Part shown: positions 9,805 through 22,448 of the stretch, piece after piece
How positions within the stretch are numbered: position 1 is the first letter of the stretch
How the letters are laid out: each line of letters opens with the position of its first letter
Assembly (NCBI GenBank): GCA_964036295.1
Contig: OZ038471.1
Location: 3,381,001 to 3,445,000 of the forward strand
From: Plumapathes pennacea
Taxonomy: Eukaryota > Cnidaria > Anthozoa > Antipatharia > Myriopathidae
Reading direction: 5' to 3'
Length of the DNA: 64,000 nucleotides
The notes under the pieces: generated by a model
The model's database searches: none
What the model saw: the letters and a program-made list of their open reading frames with translations, nothing else
What the model was told of the DNA's origin: nothing
Program-made: the position numbers and the translations under genes

Positions 9805-12800
9805 ATGGGGTTTTCAAAGTTTCAAGTAGCGTTTGTCTACATTCTTGCTCTGCAACTATTTTGTGCCTTGGCATTGGAGTCTGTTGTAGATTCCCAGCCG
9901 GGTACCAAGTCCATGGAGAAAGATCCAGGTAAATCATGCTATAGCACATATAACATATTTGTACGTACAAACAAACCTTTGTTAAGCGGACAAGTGTTAA
10001 GATCATATCGTTTCTAACTGAAAAAGGCGAGGCTTAACGAGTCTTTTGAAATTTTGAAGATAGTCAGACTTTCTGATGTGTAGCAGCAAAGTGTTTGATA
10101 GAAAATTAAAGAGCTTTTCAACATATGGTATTGAGTCTTGAATAATAGATTGGCTCTTCTCAGACGGTATCACAGTAAACAATGACTTCAGATAAGTCAA
10201 TTTTTAAAAGTGCGTAAAGTAAAATTAAATCAACGCGGTTCTTCTGGAGGCCAAGGAAAGATGGTTTGGAGTCTACATGAATGGAGACGCTCCACGTACA
10301 TTTGGTTTGCCTTTTATCATTATTGGTCACTCATCTCTGTACTTCTTTTATTAATGATCTGCAGGAAGTCTTAATGTGGGGACCAATTTTCACGGGCATG
10401 TTCCAATTAAGACCTTAAGAGGTCAGTGGATACACAATTTGCAGTTCTCTTCCTCTTTCTGCCCTTCCCATCAACCCCCTCGCTCGCGCTTCGCACTCGT
10501 CCCCAGCTTTCTTGCGTCAGCTTCTTCGCTGGGGAAGGAGAAGAAAGAAGAGAATGTGGAGGAAGCAGCAGTTTGCATGTTACTGTCGATTGTGTCATCT
10601 TTCCAAATGTGCGCTTAATCAGAAGCAGGATTTTGTTTGCTGTGTTAATATTTCTGTATAATGTGATTATGCCATGCCAGTTTATGATGTAGTGTAATGC
10701 CTGGTCCAACCTTTTCCTGGTCAGCGAGTAGAAGCTCAGTGTTCTGGGCGTAGATGATAGTTGGTGTGAAATGGCTCCTTTTACTTGGTTATGCTGAGTC
10801 AGCAATTCTGTAAGTTACTCTAGTCTCTACAGCTGTGTGATCGTTTTGAAGGTTGTAACAGTCATCAAGGTCATCACTGGGGAAATATTCTTGAATCCAT
10901 GTCATAATTTGGCAAACTATTGCATTTATTAATTGCAGTTATTCAACATATTGGGCGTTTGCTACCGCGAATAAAGAAAGCATGGAACATCACAAGTTTC
11001 AGCGGTACGGTATCATCTATTGATATAATAGATAATCATTTTTTTCATTCTCAAGTTCAAAATGCAGATTCTACCACCTTTTAAGATGAAAATGTATGCA
11101 TGATGTATGAGAATTGATAGTTGAATCAGCTGTCACCTGAATAAGGTATTAAAACCCAAGTTCTCCTTACTGTATGATATATTTGTGCTGCAGAAACTAA
11201 AGGAGAAAATTAAACTTGATCACTCTTGGGAGTGAAAGGGTTAATTACGTCCTGTTTGGCATGGTATGCATGATTTTTGTTTCTTAGAAATATAATTTGT
11301 TTCTTAGAAATATACTAGTAAGTTCAAGAATGAGTTTCTTTGGCGCTAGTTTTAGCACAGAACTTCAACCTGTTACAGTTTGTTGTAACCTGCTCGCTTT
11401 ATGGTGCTTGAAGTAAAAGCAATAGTTATATAGGAAATGTTTTGAGAAATAAAAGATTAAGTTCACTGGAGTCTTTTGCCGTGTAAACTTGTGATCAATC
11501 TGAAATTTCCCCTTATATATCATACAGCAAAAAGCACGTACTAGCTTTTTATACCTTGCTCAGACGAAAGCAAATTAATATATCATTTCGAATTGCACTC
11601 TATCGCTCATACATGTTCTTCTGTTGGGAGAATCTGCGTTTTGACTTGGGAGTGGAAGGATTAAAATCCAATAGAATTGACACATCAGATAAGAAAGACG
11701 AGAGTACAAGTTTGTTACTTTAGATAGAGGGAAGTATGAAAACAAAGTTGGCTTAGCAGTTCCAAGTTTCGGCCATTAAGTCAAGCAAAATGCACACTTT
11801 TCTAATAAATGCTGCATTTATTCAACAGAGCTGGCCGAGAAAACACGTGGACTTCGCGGAAAAAACAAACACCTGTAACGTGTGCCACATTGAGATAATT
11901 GCGTAATATTCCATTACGCAAACGAACCCATGATCTGAAAACCGATACTGCTAATTATTAACCGAAACTATATAAAATCAGATGAATTGTTTAAATAAAC
12001 CTCTCTTCTTGTCCCGGTTCACGTGTGCGTCGTTTGGTCCGTTTGTCAGCTCGGCTACGGTCGGGCCTTTAGACTCAGCCAGGCCTGAGGGTCCGGCCTT
12101 AAAGCGTTACACACCATAAAAACTATGCAGGCGAAAAGCAGTCTGATGAACAGCAGCTTCTGGCTGATCAATCCATGGGCGCCTACTCAATCGAGCATCT
12201 ACGAACCCAAGTACAATCCGCAATAGAAGTGGAGCACTTCATCCTCCCCCCGTACCTCACGGCATGGTTCACTATAATGGATACTCAAACCAACGTCGAT
12301 GTAAAGGCAGCTTTGAAGAGTATCTCGCTACACGGAATGCTCCCTTTTGGTATGGCCGCAAACATCCTGAACGCAATCGACGGAACGCCAGATATGTCGT
12401 GTAGTACAATGATTCAAAGGTACCCAGCGCACGTCCCGGGGCGGCTGTTGCCGGATCTGATTATGCCCATTAAAAAGATGTCCCTCACTTTAACTAAGGA
12501 AAAGTTCATGGCGTTCGAGCTCCCGGAAGCGACGATACAGGCGCCGGCTGCTCCTGCGCCAATTGGTGCGCCTGAAGTGGTCGCCTGCGAGCTCGAGTTA
12601 AAAGCCAAATACTGCGCACAGCAAAAATACATTGGTCGTGGGCCCGACGGTTACCCGATTGTGGAACACAACAACACCATCGGAGGATTTTACGCAACAT
12701 TTGTGAAATGATCTCATCTAGAGTGCGAAGCCCGCGAGAGAAATTCGACAATATTTACAGGTACCAGTATACTTTAATTTACAGGAGCTCATCATTGCCC

Positions 12801-14013
12801 GGAACGTCCATCTCCCCATGGCAGGTATCAGGAGACGTTCGTGACAAACTCGCGGTAAAACTGCGACAGCGCGCGTTCATATACAAGTAAACTCCATGAA
12901 GCTAATGTTTTCTTGTAGCTTAATAAAGACAGATTCAGGAATATACCTTTGCTGTCTTTCGCCTCAAGAATAATAAACTTCATTTTTTCTTTCGTTCTCC
13001 CCATCAGTGATATTTCATGCAGTTTGGACAACTTATTCAAACAGCATTCTATTCTTACAACGTTGGGAGAATCTGTATGTGAACTTCCTGCAAAAAAATT
13101 AACGCGTAATGTGCGTCAGCAAAATATTTCCTATTTCTAGAAGGATTAGACCGGCTGTGCTTTGAATAACTGGGCAAGGGTTTTTAATTTATCTGGGTTT
13201 GCAGTACTCCGAAGGCCATCTTATAGTTAACAGATATCTATTATTAGCGCGAGTAAACCTGAGAAATACAGCAAAGGCCCAGTGTGTTTACAGGGATGCG
13301 TTTTTATCTCCTGTCATACGAAAACGATCGAATTCGGCAATGAAAACGCATCGATTCGAAAACGCAGCCAAACGTGGATTGTTCTCAAAACGTTCCGGCT
13401 GTCTCTATTTTCGTGTAAACAGCAAAAACGATATATGAAAACGTATCGTCCAAGTGTCGCACGAATCATGTGAAGAATAAGATTACCAACCGTATACTCA
13501 TAGACAAGTTATTAATACCATCCTTCTGTCCGACACTTCTGTGTAGCAACTACTGAACATGTCATAGCCACTAGTTCTTCTTCCATTTTCTTTTTTTTTT
13601 TTTTGACAAATTATTAAATTTGTCAACGATTTAGGGCTATTTCACAAATTTGCTTGCATTTACAGATCTGCCATGGGGTCATGTACTACTTCAATGGGAC
13701 AGTGATCCCTTTTAACTCCAGAGAAGTGTTGAACATGGTTCCGAATCCAAGAATGTCGATGTACCCCGAGGGCTCGGATGTGCGAGATAAGGCGAAAGAT
13801 TTCAATAAAAGTTACACTCGTCTCCTCAAATTGCTACACAATACCTTTAATGGGTCTCCTGGCAATATTAGTCAAGCTATCTCCCAGATGCGTGATGTGG
13901 GAACCAAGTTGAGGAATCTTTTAAACACAACCATACCATCGGGCCAGTTCGGAGGCTTCGCTGGAGGTCCAACATATGACTGCGTCAGTCTACCCGACGT
14001 ATTCATCGGATGA
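9805..14013 (+). pseudogene. Ferritin-like copy 3, disrupted
   Basis: Exon 1 is intact (9805-9928; signal peptide MGFSKFQVAFVYILALQLF, donor GTAAAT) and lacks the two-codon SK duplication of copy 4. Exon 2 starts at 11829 but is cut by a solo LTR at 11874-12111, which brings a TAA into frame at its edge. Exon 2 resumes to 12760. Near its end a 4-base loss and a 1-base gain after FYA create an early TGA. Exon 3 and its flanks (the equivalent of 19440-20610) are deleted, so exon 2 is followed directly by intron 3 sequence. Exon 4 (13666-14013) is still open. With three independent lesions it is very unlikely to give a working protein. Some domain residues are also changed (QEMLHF is HGMLPF, losing the ExxH pair). 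Confidence 0.88.
11874..12111. mobile_element. Solo LTR (238 bp) inserted in ferritin-like copy 3 exon 2
   Basis: The insert begins TGTAACG and ends CGTTACA (perfect 7-bp inverted ends with the TG...CA of retroelement LTRs) and is flanked by CACC on both sides (ACACC if the last A is shared). It contains a TATAAAA at 11971 and an AATAAA at 11994. The same place in copy 4 (after AACAAACACC) lacks it. No internal retrotransposon sequence remains, so it is a recombined solo LTR; the superfamily cannot be told. Confidence 0.85.
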
Positions 14014-14436
14014 CCTGTCGAGGTCAGAATTCTCTTCTCGCAACTTCGACTGCATGGGAGTTCCAGTGGACTTCCTCTGGTTGTGTTGGAGGGGACTCAC
14101 TAAGATGGAGTTTAATTAAAATAGGAGAACGCGCTTCTCGTTTTAGACTAATAAAACGTACGATTTAGATTAGTGATCGTACACGATGCATCAGGTTACA
14201 ATGTGATCGGAGCATTTGCAACTCCAAATAAAACGTTTAAACGTTAAAAAAGAGAGCGTTTTATTTTTATTTTTATTTATTTATTTATTTTTCCCCTAGT
14301 ACATATAGTTGTCGACGACCATGAAAATCCGACAGTTATAATGAGTGGACAACTACTTGTTGTGCACGATAAAACGTTTTTCACACACTGGAACAAATTA
14401 TTGATACCAACCGCGCTATACAAATGTTACGGGCGA

Positions 14437-15115
14437 ATTTACATAGGTGGCCCACGGCAACGCGTCTTACGAATTGAGAAAGCTCTTACGACGGATACAA
14501 GTTCAACCTGAGAAGTGCCCGTTTCATCGCTGTACCAAGAAAGCGCGGGGAAAAAAAACCGCACGAAGTCATGCGCAGATGTTGTTTCACTTTCCCGCGT
14601 ATTTTCCCAAAACTGTACACAGTAAGAAGCGGGTTTATCACTGCATTCATGTTACGCAAAACGCAAAAAATCATAAGAACAAAAATCTGCGTCTTTGGAG
14701 AAGGTTGCCCCTTGATACAAACAACAACTAAATATGCTAGAATTGGAAAACAAGACAAGAGCAATGTCATTGCGGTTACATTGCCAGAAAACTTCGCCGC
14801 AGCCCGCGCTGCTTCCGAAATCGGGGCAGCGTTCCTTCCGCTTGACTTTATGCGCCGCACTATCAAAGCCGTGAATATTCGCAACGGAGAGAGAAAAAAC
14901 GAAACGCGAAGGAGATAGCCCACCAACGCTCAAAATCAATGACGGCCAAAAGATAAAACTCGCAGTTGTGCTGAATATTCCAAAAAACTTCAAACTGGCG
15001 CACAGGAGTTTTGTTCGTGGAATCTCCAAAATTATGTCCGCCATTTGCGCGGGCGCCGCCACCAAACCAGTGACGAGATCAGAATACACCACTACTTGAT
15101 AAAGAAATAAGTAAT
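14437..15115 (-). pseudogene. GPCR relic B
   Basis: On the minus strand this carries TM2-3 (LVYSDLVTGLVAAPAQMADI, CASLKFFGIFSTTASF) and TM5-7 plus tail (FTALIVRRIKSSGRNAAP, LLSCFPILAYLVVV, NAVINPLLTVYSFG) of the intact gene. About 210 bp around TM4-5 are deleted, a frameshift follows TASF, a few bases are inserted in TM6 (TAMTLLL) and the N-terminus with TM1 is cut off at about 15115, where the dispersed element begins. It lies tail-to-tail with ferritin-like copy 3. Confidence 0.9.
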
Positions 15116-15119
15116 ATTA

Positions 15120-16590
15120 GTTTTGAGGCAGCAGTGAAAAGAAGAAATCATTGAACGTGAGGTTGTTGGGAGATATGCTGAACGCCGAAAAATTTGTTTT
15201 GACATTTCGTGCTCCGACCCACTTTCGGTTTATCAATAAACAACTAGCGGTCAATGATGTCGTGTAACTGTGCTCATATGTTGATTGATTGAGTTTTACA
15301 GAAAGTACACTAGGCAAAAACTTTACTGCTCGATTACATTTCTGGAATATTGACAACATATTATAGAGAATCTTGTCAAAGACTGATACTAATAAAACGT
15401 GAAGGAGATTGGGTTGGAATTTGGAGGCACATAATAAATATGCAAATTTCGGCAATAAAGTTGAGAACGAACATTTTTGTCTCCAAGCTCTGAAAGTTCA
15501 GTTCTGTTGTTTCATGGTTTGCATATCTTATTTTAAGAATCGCTTGGAGATAGCTGAATAACTAAGTAAACAAGTGATTTGAAATAAAGACGACGATACA
15601 TCTTTATAAAATTTACATATTCCAGCCTAACTTCTTTTACATATATATCAGTATATTTTTTTGTCAAAATTCTCTATAATATGTTTACAGGATTCCAGAA
15701 ATGTAACCGAGCAGAATTTTCTGGCAGAAGAGTAAATATGTTTTCATGAATATGTTTTGAAAGGAAGAAATTATTGAACGTGAGGTTGCCCGGGGATATG
15801 CTGAACGCCGAAAAAATTGTTTTGACTTCGTGCTCCGACCCACTTTCAGTTTATCAATAAACAACTAACAATCAATGATGTAGTGTGACTGCTTATGTGT
15901 TGATTGATTGAGTTTTACAAAAAGTACACCGGGTAAATACCTCACTCACAACAATACTGATACTGATACATACGTAACCGTTTTTAGGCTGGAATAAGTA
16001 ATTAAATTACAGTTGACTATCTTTGTTTTTATTACAGGTATCTTGTTTATTTGTTTATTAAGCTCCATCGAAGCGAATTTCAATTTAAAGATATGTAAAC
16101 TATGAAACAACAGGGACTTTCAGAGCTTGGAGACAAAAACAATACTATTGTAAATTGGATTTTCAACCTTATTGTCCAAATTTGCATATTTACTAGGTGC
16201 CACTATAATTTATATATTCCAGCCCAACTCTTTTCTCGTTTTATCAGTATCAGTCTTTTACAAGATTCTTTATAATACGTTGTCAGTATTCCAAAAACGT
16301 AATCGAACAGTAAAGTATTTACCCGGTGTACTTTCTGTAAAACTCAATCAATCAACATTTTAAGCAGTGTCACACGACATCGTTGCACCGCTTAAGTTGT
16401 TTATTGATAAAATGAAGGTGGGTCGGAGCACGAAATGTCAAAACAAATTCTTTTCAGCATTCAGCATATCCCCTAACAACTTCACGTTCATTACTTTCCT
16501 CATTTCACTGCTGCACCAACAGCAAAAAATAAATAGATAAACATATAATAGTTCACTCTTCTCCCAGTGAAATTCAAAACCATGGTAGTT
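15120..16590. repeat. Large inverted repeat of the dispersed element
   Basis: The arm at about 15120-15620 is repeated in reverse at about 16080-16590; both contain TGAACGTGAGGTTG / CAACTTCACGTTCA, CGTGCTCCGACCCACTTT and TGATTGATTGAGTTTTAC. A third partial direct copy (15750-15950) lies between them. The arms are diverged by substitutions and small indels. No ORF of note. Confidence 0.75.
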
Positions 16591-16615
16591 TCCGAGATGC
16601 CTATTGGTTCTGTTT

Positions 16616-16712
16616 CAAAGTGTGAAACCTTTCTTATGAAACTCTGTTTTAATCATATGTTGATTTCATGCAAATCAAATTCACTTTCATAAGAAAGCTT
16701 TCACACTATACC
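16616..16712. repeat. Hairpin-forming inverted repeat
   Basis: GTGTGAAACCTTTCTTATGAAA is mirrored by TTTCATAAGAAAGCTTTCACAC across a loop of about 45 bases. No function is evident. Confidence 0.6.
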
Positions 16713-16789
16713 TCGTTTTGAAGCTGAGGCAGCAGTCATCTCGGAAACGCCTAATTATTTGTCCTAACTCTTGTTCAAGCCGCCATTCG

Positions 16790-16822
16790 GTCTTCACTCC
16801 TGCACAGGACAGAGGCGTTAAG
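16790..16822 (+). other. Probable non-coding first exon of ferritin-like copy 4
   Basis: This is the counterpart of the block ending at 9175: CATTCGGTCTTCACTC and a strong donor AAG|GTGAGTTCTCTGAG. It lies about 650 bp upstream of the start codon. The 5' end is not defined. Confidence 0.45.
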
Positions 16823-17352
16823 GTGAGTTCTCTGAGTTTGTAACTTCAGCCACGCAATTGACTAGGTAGTCCTCGGTAGTCCACCTCAATCACAAGCCTA
16901 CTGGACTGCTAATAGCTTTAATTACTAAACTTCATAATTTAACATTCCTTTTTTTGTCCAAATGTTTTTCAGGATTTCTGAGCGCAGAAAAGGCGCGTGA
17001 GCAAGCTTTTCGTCTGAATTCGTTTTCAATGGGCACTAAGGCTTCATTGTCGGGGTCCTGTTTATCTAAACGTGATTATAACTAAAATCCTGTATTGCAT
17101 AATTATCATTTTTAGACTAAATACCGAAAAATATATTTCAGACAAAGTTTGCTCAATACATTATCTGAGACCTAAAACTACCTTGATTTTGACTTTCACA
17201 TGCAGTCGAAATTTGTTTAAGTATAATTACTGAGCACCAGTGAACAATTGTATGTGTTCGATTTCCGTTGGTCCAGTGGGTGGGAAGTCTTGTACGTGAG
17301 GTTGTTGTGGACATGCTGAACGTAGAAAAGAATGTGTCGTCAACAACAACAT

Positions 17353-17385
<33 letters not shown>

Positions 17386-17469
17386 TTCGTGTATTTCACA
17401 GTGTTTACAGTTTTGAAAGTGTTTTGGTCAACCCAGGGAACCAAGAAGAGGTGTTTTGGTGATTTAAAG

Positions 17470-20400
17470 ATGGGGTTTTCAAAGTTTCAAGTAGCGTTTG
17501 TCTACATTCTTGCTCTGCAACTATTTTGTGCCTTGGCATTGGAGTCTGTTGTAGATTCCCAGCCGGGTACCAAGTCCAAGTCCATGGAGAAAGATCCAGG
17601 TAAATCATGCAATAGCACATATATCATATTTGTACGTACAAACAAACCTTTGTTAAGCGGACAAGTGTTATAATCATATCGTTTCTAACTGAAAAAGGTG
17701 AGGCTTAGCGAGTCTTTTGAAATTTTGAAGATGGTCAGACTTTCTGATGTGTAGCGGCAAACTTTTTGATAGAAAATTAAGCAGCTTTTCAACATATGGT
17801 ATTGAGTCTTGATATATAACATAAACTTTTATAAGTCGCGGTTGTTTTGGAGGCTAGGGAAAGAGGGTTTGGAGCCTGCATGTAGACGTGCACATAGTTT
17901 GCCTTTTATCAATAGTTTGATGACTCTCCTCTGTACTTCCGCATTAATGTTCTGCAGGAATTCTTGATGTGGGGACCAGTTCTCACAGGCATAATATTCC
18001 AAGCAAGACCTTAAAAGGTCAGTGGATATACAGTTTTTTAAGATGAAAATGTATGAGTGATGTAGTGAGAATTGATATTTGAATCAGCTTTTATCTGAAT
18101 AAGGCGATATCAAAATCCAAGTTCTCCTTACTTTATAGTATATTTGTGCTTCCGAAACTAAAGGAGAACATTGAACTTGATCACTTTTGAGAGTAAAAGG
18201 GTTGTTTCTTAGAAACATACTAGTAAGCTCAATAATGAGTTACTTTCTTTGGCGCTAGTTTTAGCACAGAACTTAATAATATATATGTATATGGAAAATG
18301 TTTTGAGAAACAAGATTAAGTTAACAGGAGTCTTTTGCCGTGTAAACTTGTGATCAATTTTAAATTTCCCCCTCATATTACATACAGTAAAAAGCACGTA
18401 ACTAGCTTTTGATACCTTGCTCAGACGAAAGCAAATTAAACTATCATTTCGATTTTAACTCTATTGCTCATAAATATATTTGTTGGGAGAATCTGTGTTT
18501 TGACTTGGGAGCCAGGGTTAAAATCCAATAGAATTGGCACATTAGATAAGAAAGGCGAGAGTACAAGTTTGTAAATTTAGATAGAGAGAAGTATGAAAAA
18601 AAGTTGGCTTAGCAGTTCCAAGTTTCGGCCATTAGGTCATGCAAAATGCACACTTTTCTAATAAATGCTGCATTTATTCAAAAGAGCTGGCCGAGAAACA
18701 ACGTGAACTTCGCGGACATAACAAACACCATACAAATTATGCAGGCGAAAAGCAGTCTAATGAACAGCAGCTGCTGGCTGATCAATCCATGGGCGCCCAC
18801 TCAATCAAGCATCTACGAACCCAAGTACAATCCGCAATAGAAGTGGAGCACTTCATCCTCCCCCCGTACCTGACGGCATGGTTCACTATAATGGACACTC
18901 CAACCAACAAGGAAGTGAAGAAAGCTTTGGAGAGTATCTCGCTACAAGAAATGCTCCATTTTGGTATGGCCGCAAACATCCTGAACGCAATCGGCGGAAC
19001 ACCGAACATGTCGTGTAGTGCAATGTTTGAAAGGTACCCAGCGCACGTACCGGGGGGGCTGTTGCCGGATCTGATTATGCCCATTGAAAAGATGTCCCTC
19101 ACTTTAACTAAGGAAAAGTTCATGGCGTTCGAGCTCCCGGAAGCGACGATAAAGGTGCCGGCTGCTCCTGCGCCAATTGGTGCGCCTGAAGTGGTCGCCT
19201 GCGAGCTGGAGTTAAAAGCCAAATACTGCGCACAGCAAAAATACATTGGTCGTGGACCCGACGGTTACCCGATTGTGGAACACAACAACACCATCGGAGG
19301 ATTTTACGCAAATGTCATTTGTGAAATGACTCATCTAGAGTGCGAAGCCCGCGAGAGAAATTCGACAATATTTACAGGTACCAGTATACTTTAATTTACA
19401 GGAGCTCATCATTGCCCGGAACGTCCATCTCCCCATGGCATAATGGGTCTGTGAGCCAACCCTACTCTTCCCATACTTTTAGTACCACACAACACTTAAC
19501 GTTATAGAAAATATATTGAACTAAATTACGCTAACATTTAGTTATGTATTATATTTATCTGACTTAGTCGTAAGGGTTTCATAAGCGTTAGATAAACTAT
19601 GATAACACAACTTGAATATTTGCTTCTAGCTTATTTCTGGCGCAATGACTGACCGACTTGAACATTATTTAGGCAATCTCGCAGGTGGGTAATAACACTT
19701 GGAGCTTCAATCTGCCACTTTTTGTACCACAAATCTGCAGGAGACGTTCAAAAGCAAGTCACGGGACCTCTTGGGATGACCGCGGTCACCAATTTAAACG
19801 AGGCAGTGGCGGCGATTGAACTTATTGTCGACCAAGGGGAAGGTTCAAGCGTTTGTATACCGTACCAATCGCCTACAGATCACAAGTTGTCACACTACTA
19901 CCGTTTTGAGTCCATTTATAAAGGACACCAAGTTATGTTCTATAATGATAGCAGGGCACCAGAGGTATGCAGCTATAATCATGCTTATTTACTCTGTCTC
20001 AAACCCGTATTTCTTTTTAAAGTGCACATAAGCCCAAAAATGATATCTTCACAATCGATTCTACATAAAGTAAGTAGTTGACTGTTAGATTATTTCTGTG
20101 TTTCAACATTGCGCCTACAACTTATAGAGGTTTATATTTCGAATATGGTAATGAGGTGACGTCAAAGGAGTAATTCAATGTTATTTCTTTCTCTTCGTGA
20201 TTGGAACTGTTTCCAGATTCATACAAAGTAATTGGTAAAATCATTTACACAGAATTCCAATATAAAATGGACGTTGATAAAATTATCTTTGCCAACAAGA
20301 TTTTATATAATAAAATGTTCCTTCTTTGACTTCTCGTCATTACCATATTCAAAATATAAACCTTAGTTTATAACTCAAAGGCGCAGCGTTAAAACGCAGA

Positions 20401-21779
20401 CTTATTCTAATATAGTCAACATATTTCCGTCATGTAGATTTGATTGGAAAGATATCATTTTTGGGCTTATGTGCACTTTAAATGCAACAAAGTTGATATA
20501 ATATACAGAATATATTGTAATAACAAACAATATAATATTACAGTTGAATGGTAAACAAAGTGCGGGGTTTTGATTAAAGACCAACTAAAGATCTTGTTCT
20601 GGCTTAAGGTATCAGGAGAAGTTCGTGACAAACTCGCGGTAAAACTGCGACAGCGCGCGTTCATATACAAGTAAACTCCATGAAGCTAATGTTTTCTTGT
20701 AGCTTAATAAAGACAGATTCAGGAATATACCTTTGTTATCTTTCGCCTCAAGAATAATAAACTTCATTTTTTCTTTCGTTCTCCCCATCAGTGATATTTC
20801 ATGCAGTTTGGACAACTTATTCAAACAGCATTCTATTATTACAACGTTGGGAGAATCTGTATGTGAACTTCCTGCAAAAGAATTAGCGCGTAATGTGCGT
20901 CAGCAAAATTTTTCCTATTTCTAGAAGGATTAGACCGGCTGTGCTTTGAATAACTGGGCAAGGGTTTTTAATTTATCTGGGTTTGCAGTACTCCGAAGGC
21001 CATCTTATAGTTAACAGATATCTATTATTAGCGCGAGTAAACCTGAGAAATACAACAAAGGCCCAGTGCGTTTACAGGGATGCGTTTTTATCTCCTGTCA
21101 TACGAAAACGATCGAATTCGGCAATGAAAACGCATCGATTCGAAAACGCAGCCAAAAGTGGATCGTTCTCAAAACGTTCCGGCTGTCTCTATTTTCGTGT
21201 AAACAGCAAAAACGATATATGAAAACGTATCGTCCAAGTGTCGCACGAATCATGTGAAGAATAAGATTACCAACCGTATACTCATAGACAAGTTATTAAT
21301 ACCATCCTTCTGTCCGACACTTCTGTGTAGCAACTACTGAACATGTCATAGCCATTAGTTCTTCTTCTGTTTTCTTTTTTTTTTTTTTCGATTTAGGGCT
21401 ATTTCATAAATTTTGCTTGCATTTACAGATCTGCCATGAGGTCATGTACTACTTCAATGGGACAGTGATCCCTTTTAACCCCAGTGAAGTGTTTAATATG
21501 GTTCCAAACCCAAGAATGCAGATGTACCCCGAGGGCTCGGATGTGCGACAGAAGGCAATAGAATTCAATGGAAGTTACACTCGTCTCCTCAAAATGCTAC
21601 ACAATACCTTTAATGGGTCTCCTGACAATATTACTCCAGCTATCTCCCAGATGAAGAATGTGGGAGACAAGTTGAGGAATCTTTTAAACACAACCATACC
21701 ATCGGGCCCGTTCAGAGGCTTCGCTGGGGGTCCAACATATGACTGCGTCAGGCTGCCCGACGCACCGATCATTGGATGA
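17470..21779 (+). CDS. Secreted ferritin-like (VioB / IPA dimer synthase-type) protein, copy 4, complete
   Basis: Four coding exons join in phase to 465 codons plus stop: 17470-17599, 18685-19377, 19741-19964, 21429-21779, all with GT donors and AG acceptors. Residues 1-24 form a signal peptide, and many N-x-S/T sites fit secretion or a lumenal location. The ferritin-like core shows E96/E98/H99 before LPPYLTAW, E132-x2-H135 in EMLHFGMAANILNAIGG, E301 in NEAVAAIELI and H326/E331 in SHYYRFE; these look like the four-helix metal-site residues. A C-terminal part (350-465) with NMVPNPRMQMYPEGS and FAGGPTYDC matches the rest of the bacterial domain family. In bacteria such domains couple two imino acids made from tryptophan (violacein, rebeccamycin pathways); here substrate and metal are unknown. 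It is the only copy in the window with every exon. Polyadenylation signals follow at 21921 and about 21997. Confidence 0.85.
20013..20490. repeat. Palindromic element in intron 3 of copy 4
   Basis: AAAGTGCACATAAGCCCAAA followed by TGATATCTT at the left is mirrored at the right by AAGATATCATTTTTGGGCTT. Inner parts also pair (GGTTTATATTTCGAATATGG with CCATATTCAAAATATAAACC). Arms of about 215 bp meet near 20260. Copy 1 keeps only the left tip (2765-2795), which points to a deletion there. Confidence 0.7.
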
Positions 21780-21920
21780 CCAGTCGGGGTCAGAATCCTC
21801 TTCTCGCAACTTCGGCTGGTAGTTCCAGTGGACTTCCTCTGGCTGTGTTGGAGGGGACTCACTAAGATGGAGTTTAGTTAAAATAGTTAAAATAGGAGAA
21901 CGCGCTTCTCGTTTTAGACT

Positions 21921-21926
21921 AATAAA
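21921..21926 (+). terminator. Polyadenylation signal AATAAA, ferritin-like copy 4
   Basis: An AATAAA lies 142 bp past the stop codon in CTAATAAAACGTACG, and is conserved in copies 1, 3 and 5. A second AATAAA follows about 75 bp later just before an AAACGTTTAAACGTT palindrome. Confidence 0.55.
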
Positions 21927-22189
21927 ACGTACGATTTAGATTAGTGATCGTACACGATGCATCAGGTTACAATGTGATCGGAGCATTTGCAACTCCAAAT
22001 AAAACGTTTAAACGTTAAAAAAGAGAGCGTTTTATTTTTAGTTTTATTTATTAATTTTTTTTCGCCTGGTACATATAGTTGTCGACGACCATGAAAATCC
22101 GACAGTTATAATGAGCAGACAACTACTTGTTGTGCACGATAAAACGTTTTTCACACACTTGAGAAAACTATTGATACCAAACACGCTAT

Positions 22190-22430
22190 ACAAATGTTAC
22201 GGGCGAATTTACATAGGTGGCCCACGGCAACGCGTCTTACGAATTGAGAAAGCTCTTACGACGGATACAAGTTCAACCTGAGAAGTGCCCGTTTCATCGC
22301 TGTACCAAGAAAGCGCGGGGAAAAAAGAGCCACGCGAAGTCATGCGCAGATGTTGTTTCACTTTCCCGCGTATTTTCCCAAAACTGTACACAGTAAGAAG
22401 CGGGTTTATCAGTGCATTCATGTTACACAA
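22190..22430 (-). pseudogene. GPCR relic C (TM7 end and tail)
   Basis: The minus strand encodes the tail part NPLLTVYSFGKIRGKVKQ, MTSRGSFFPALSWYSDETGT and VELVSVVRAFSIRKTRC of the intact receptor. It is cut at about 22430, within TM7, and joined to ferritin-like intron 3 / exon 4 sequence. It is non-functional. Confidence 0.85.
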
Positions 22431-22448
22431 ATTTGCTTGCATTTACAG

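Noticed and set aside
17153-17386. Leu-rich minus-strand ORF
   Set aside because: It is a translation of the (AAC)n microsatellite.
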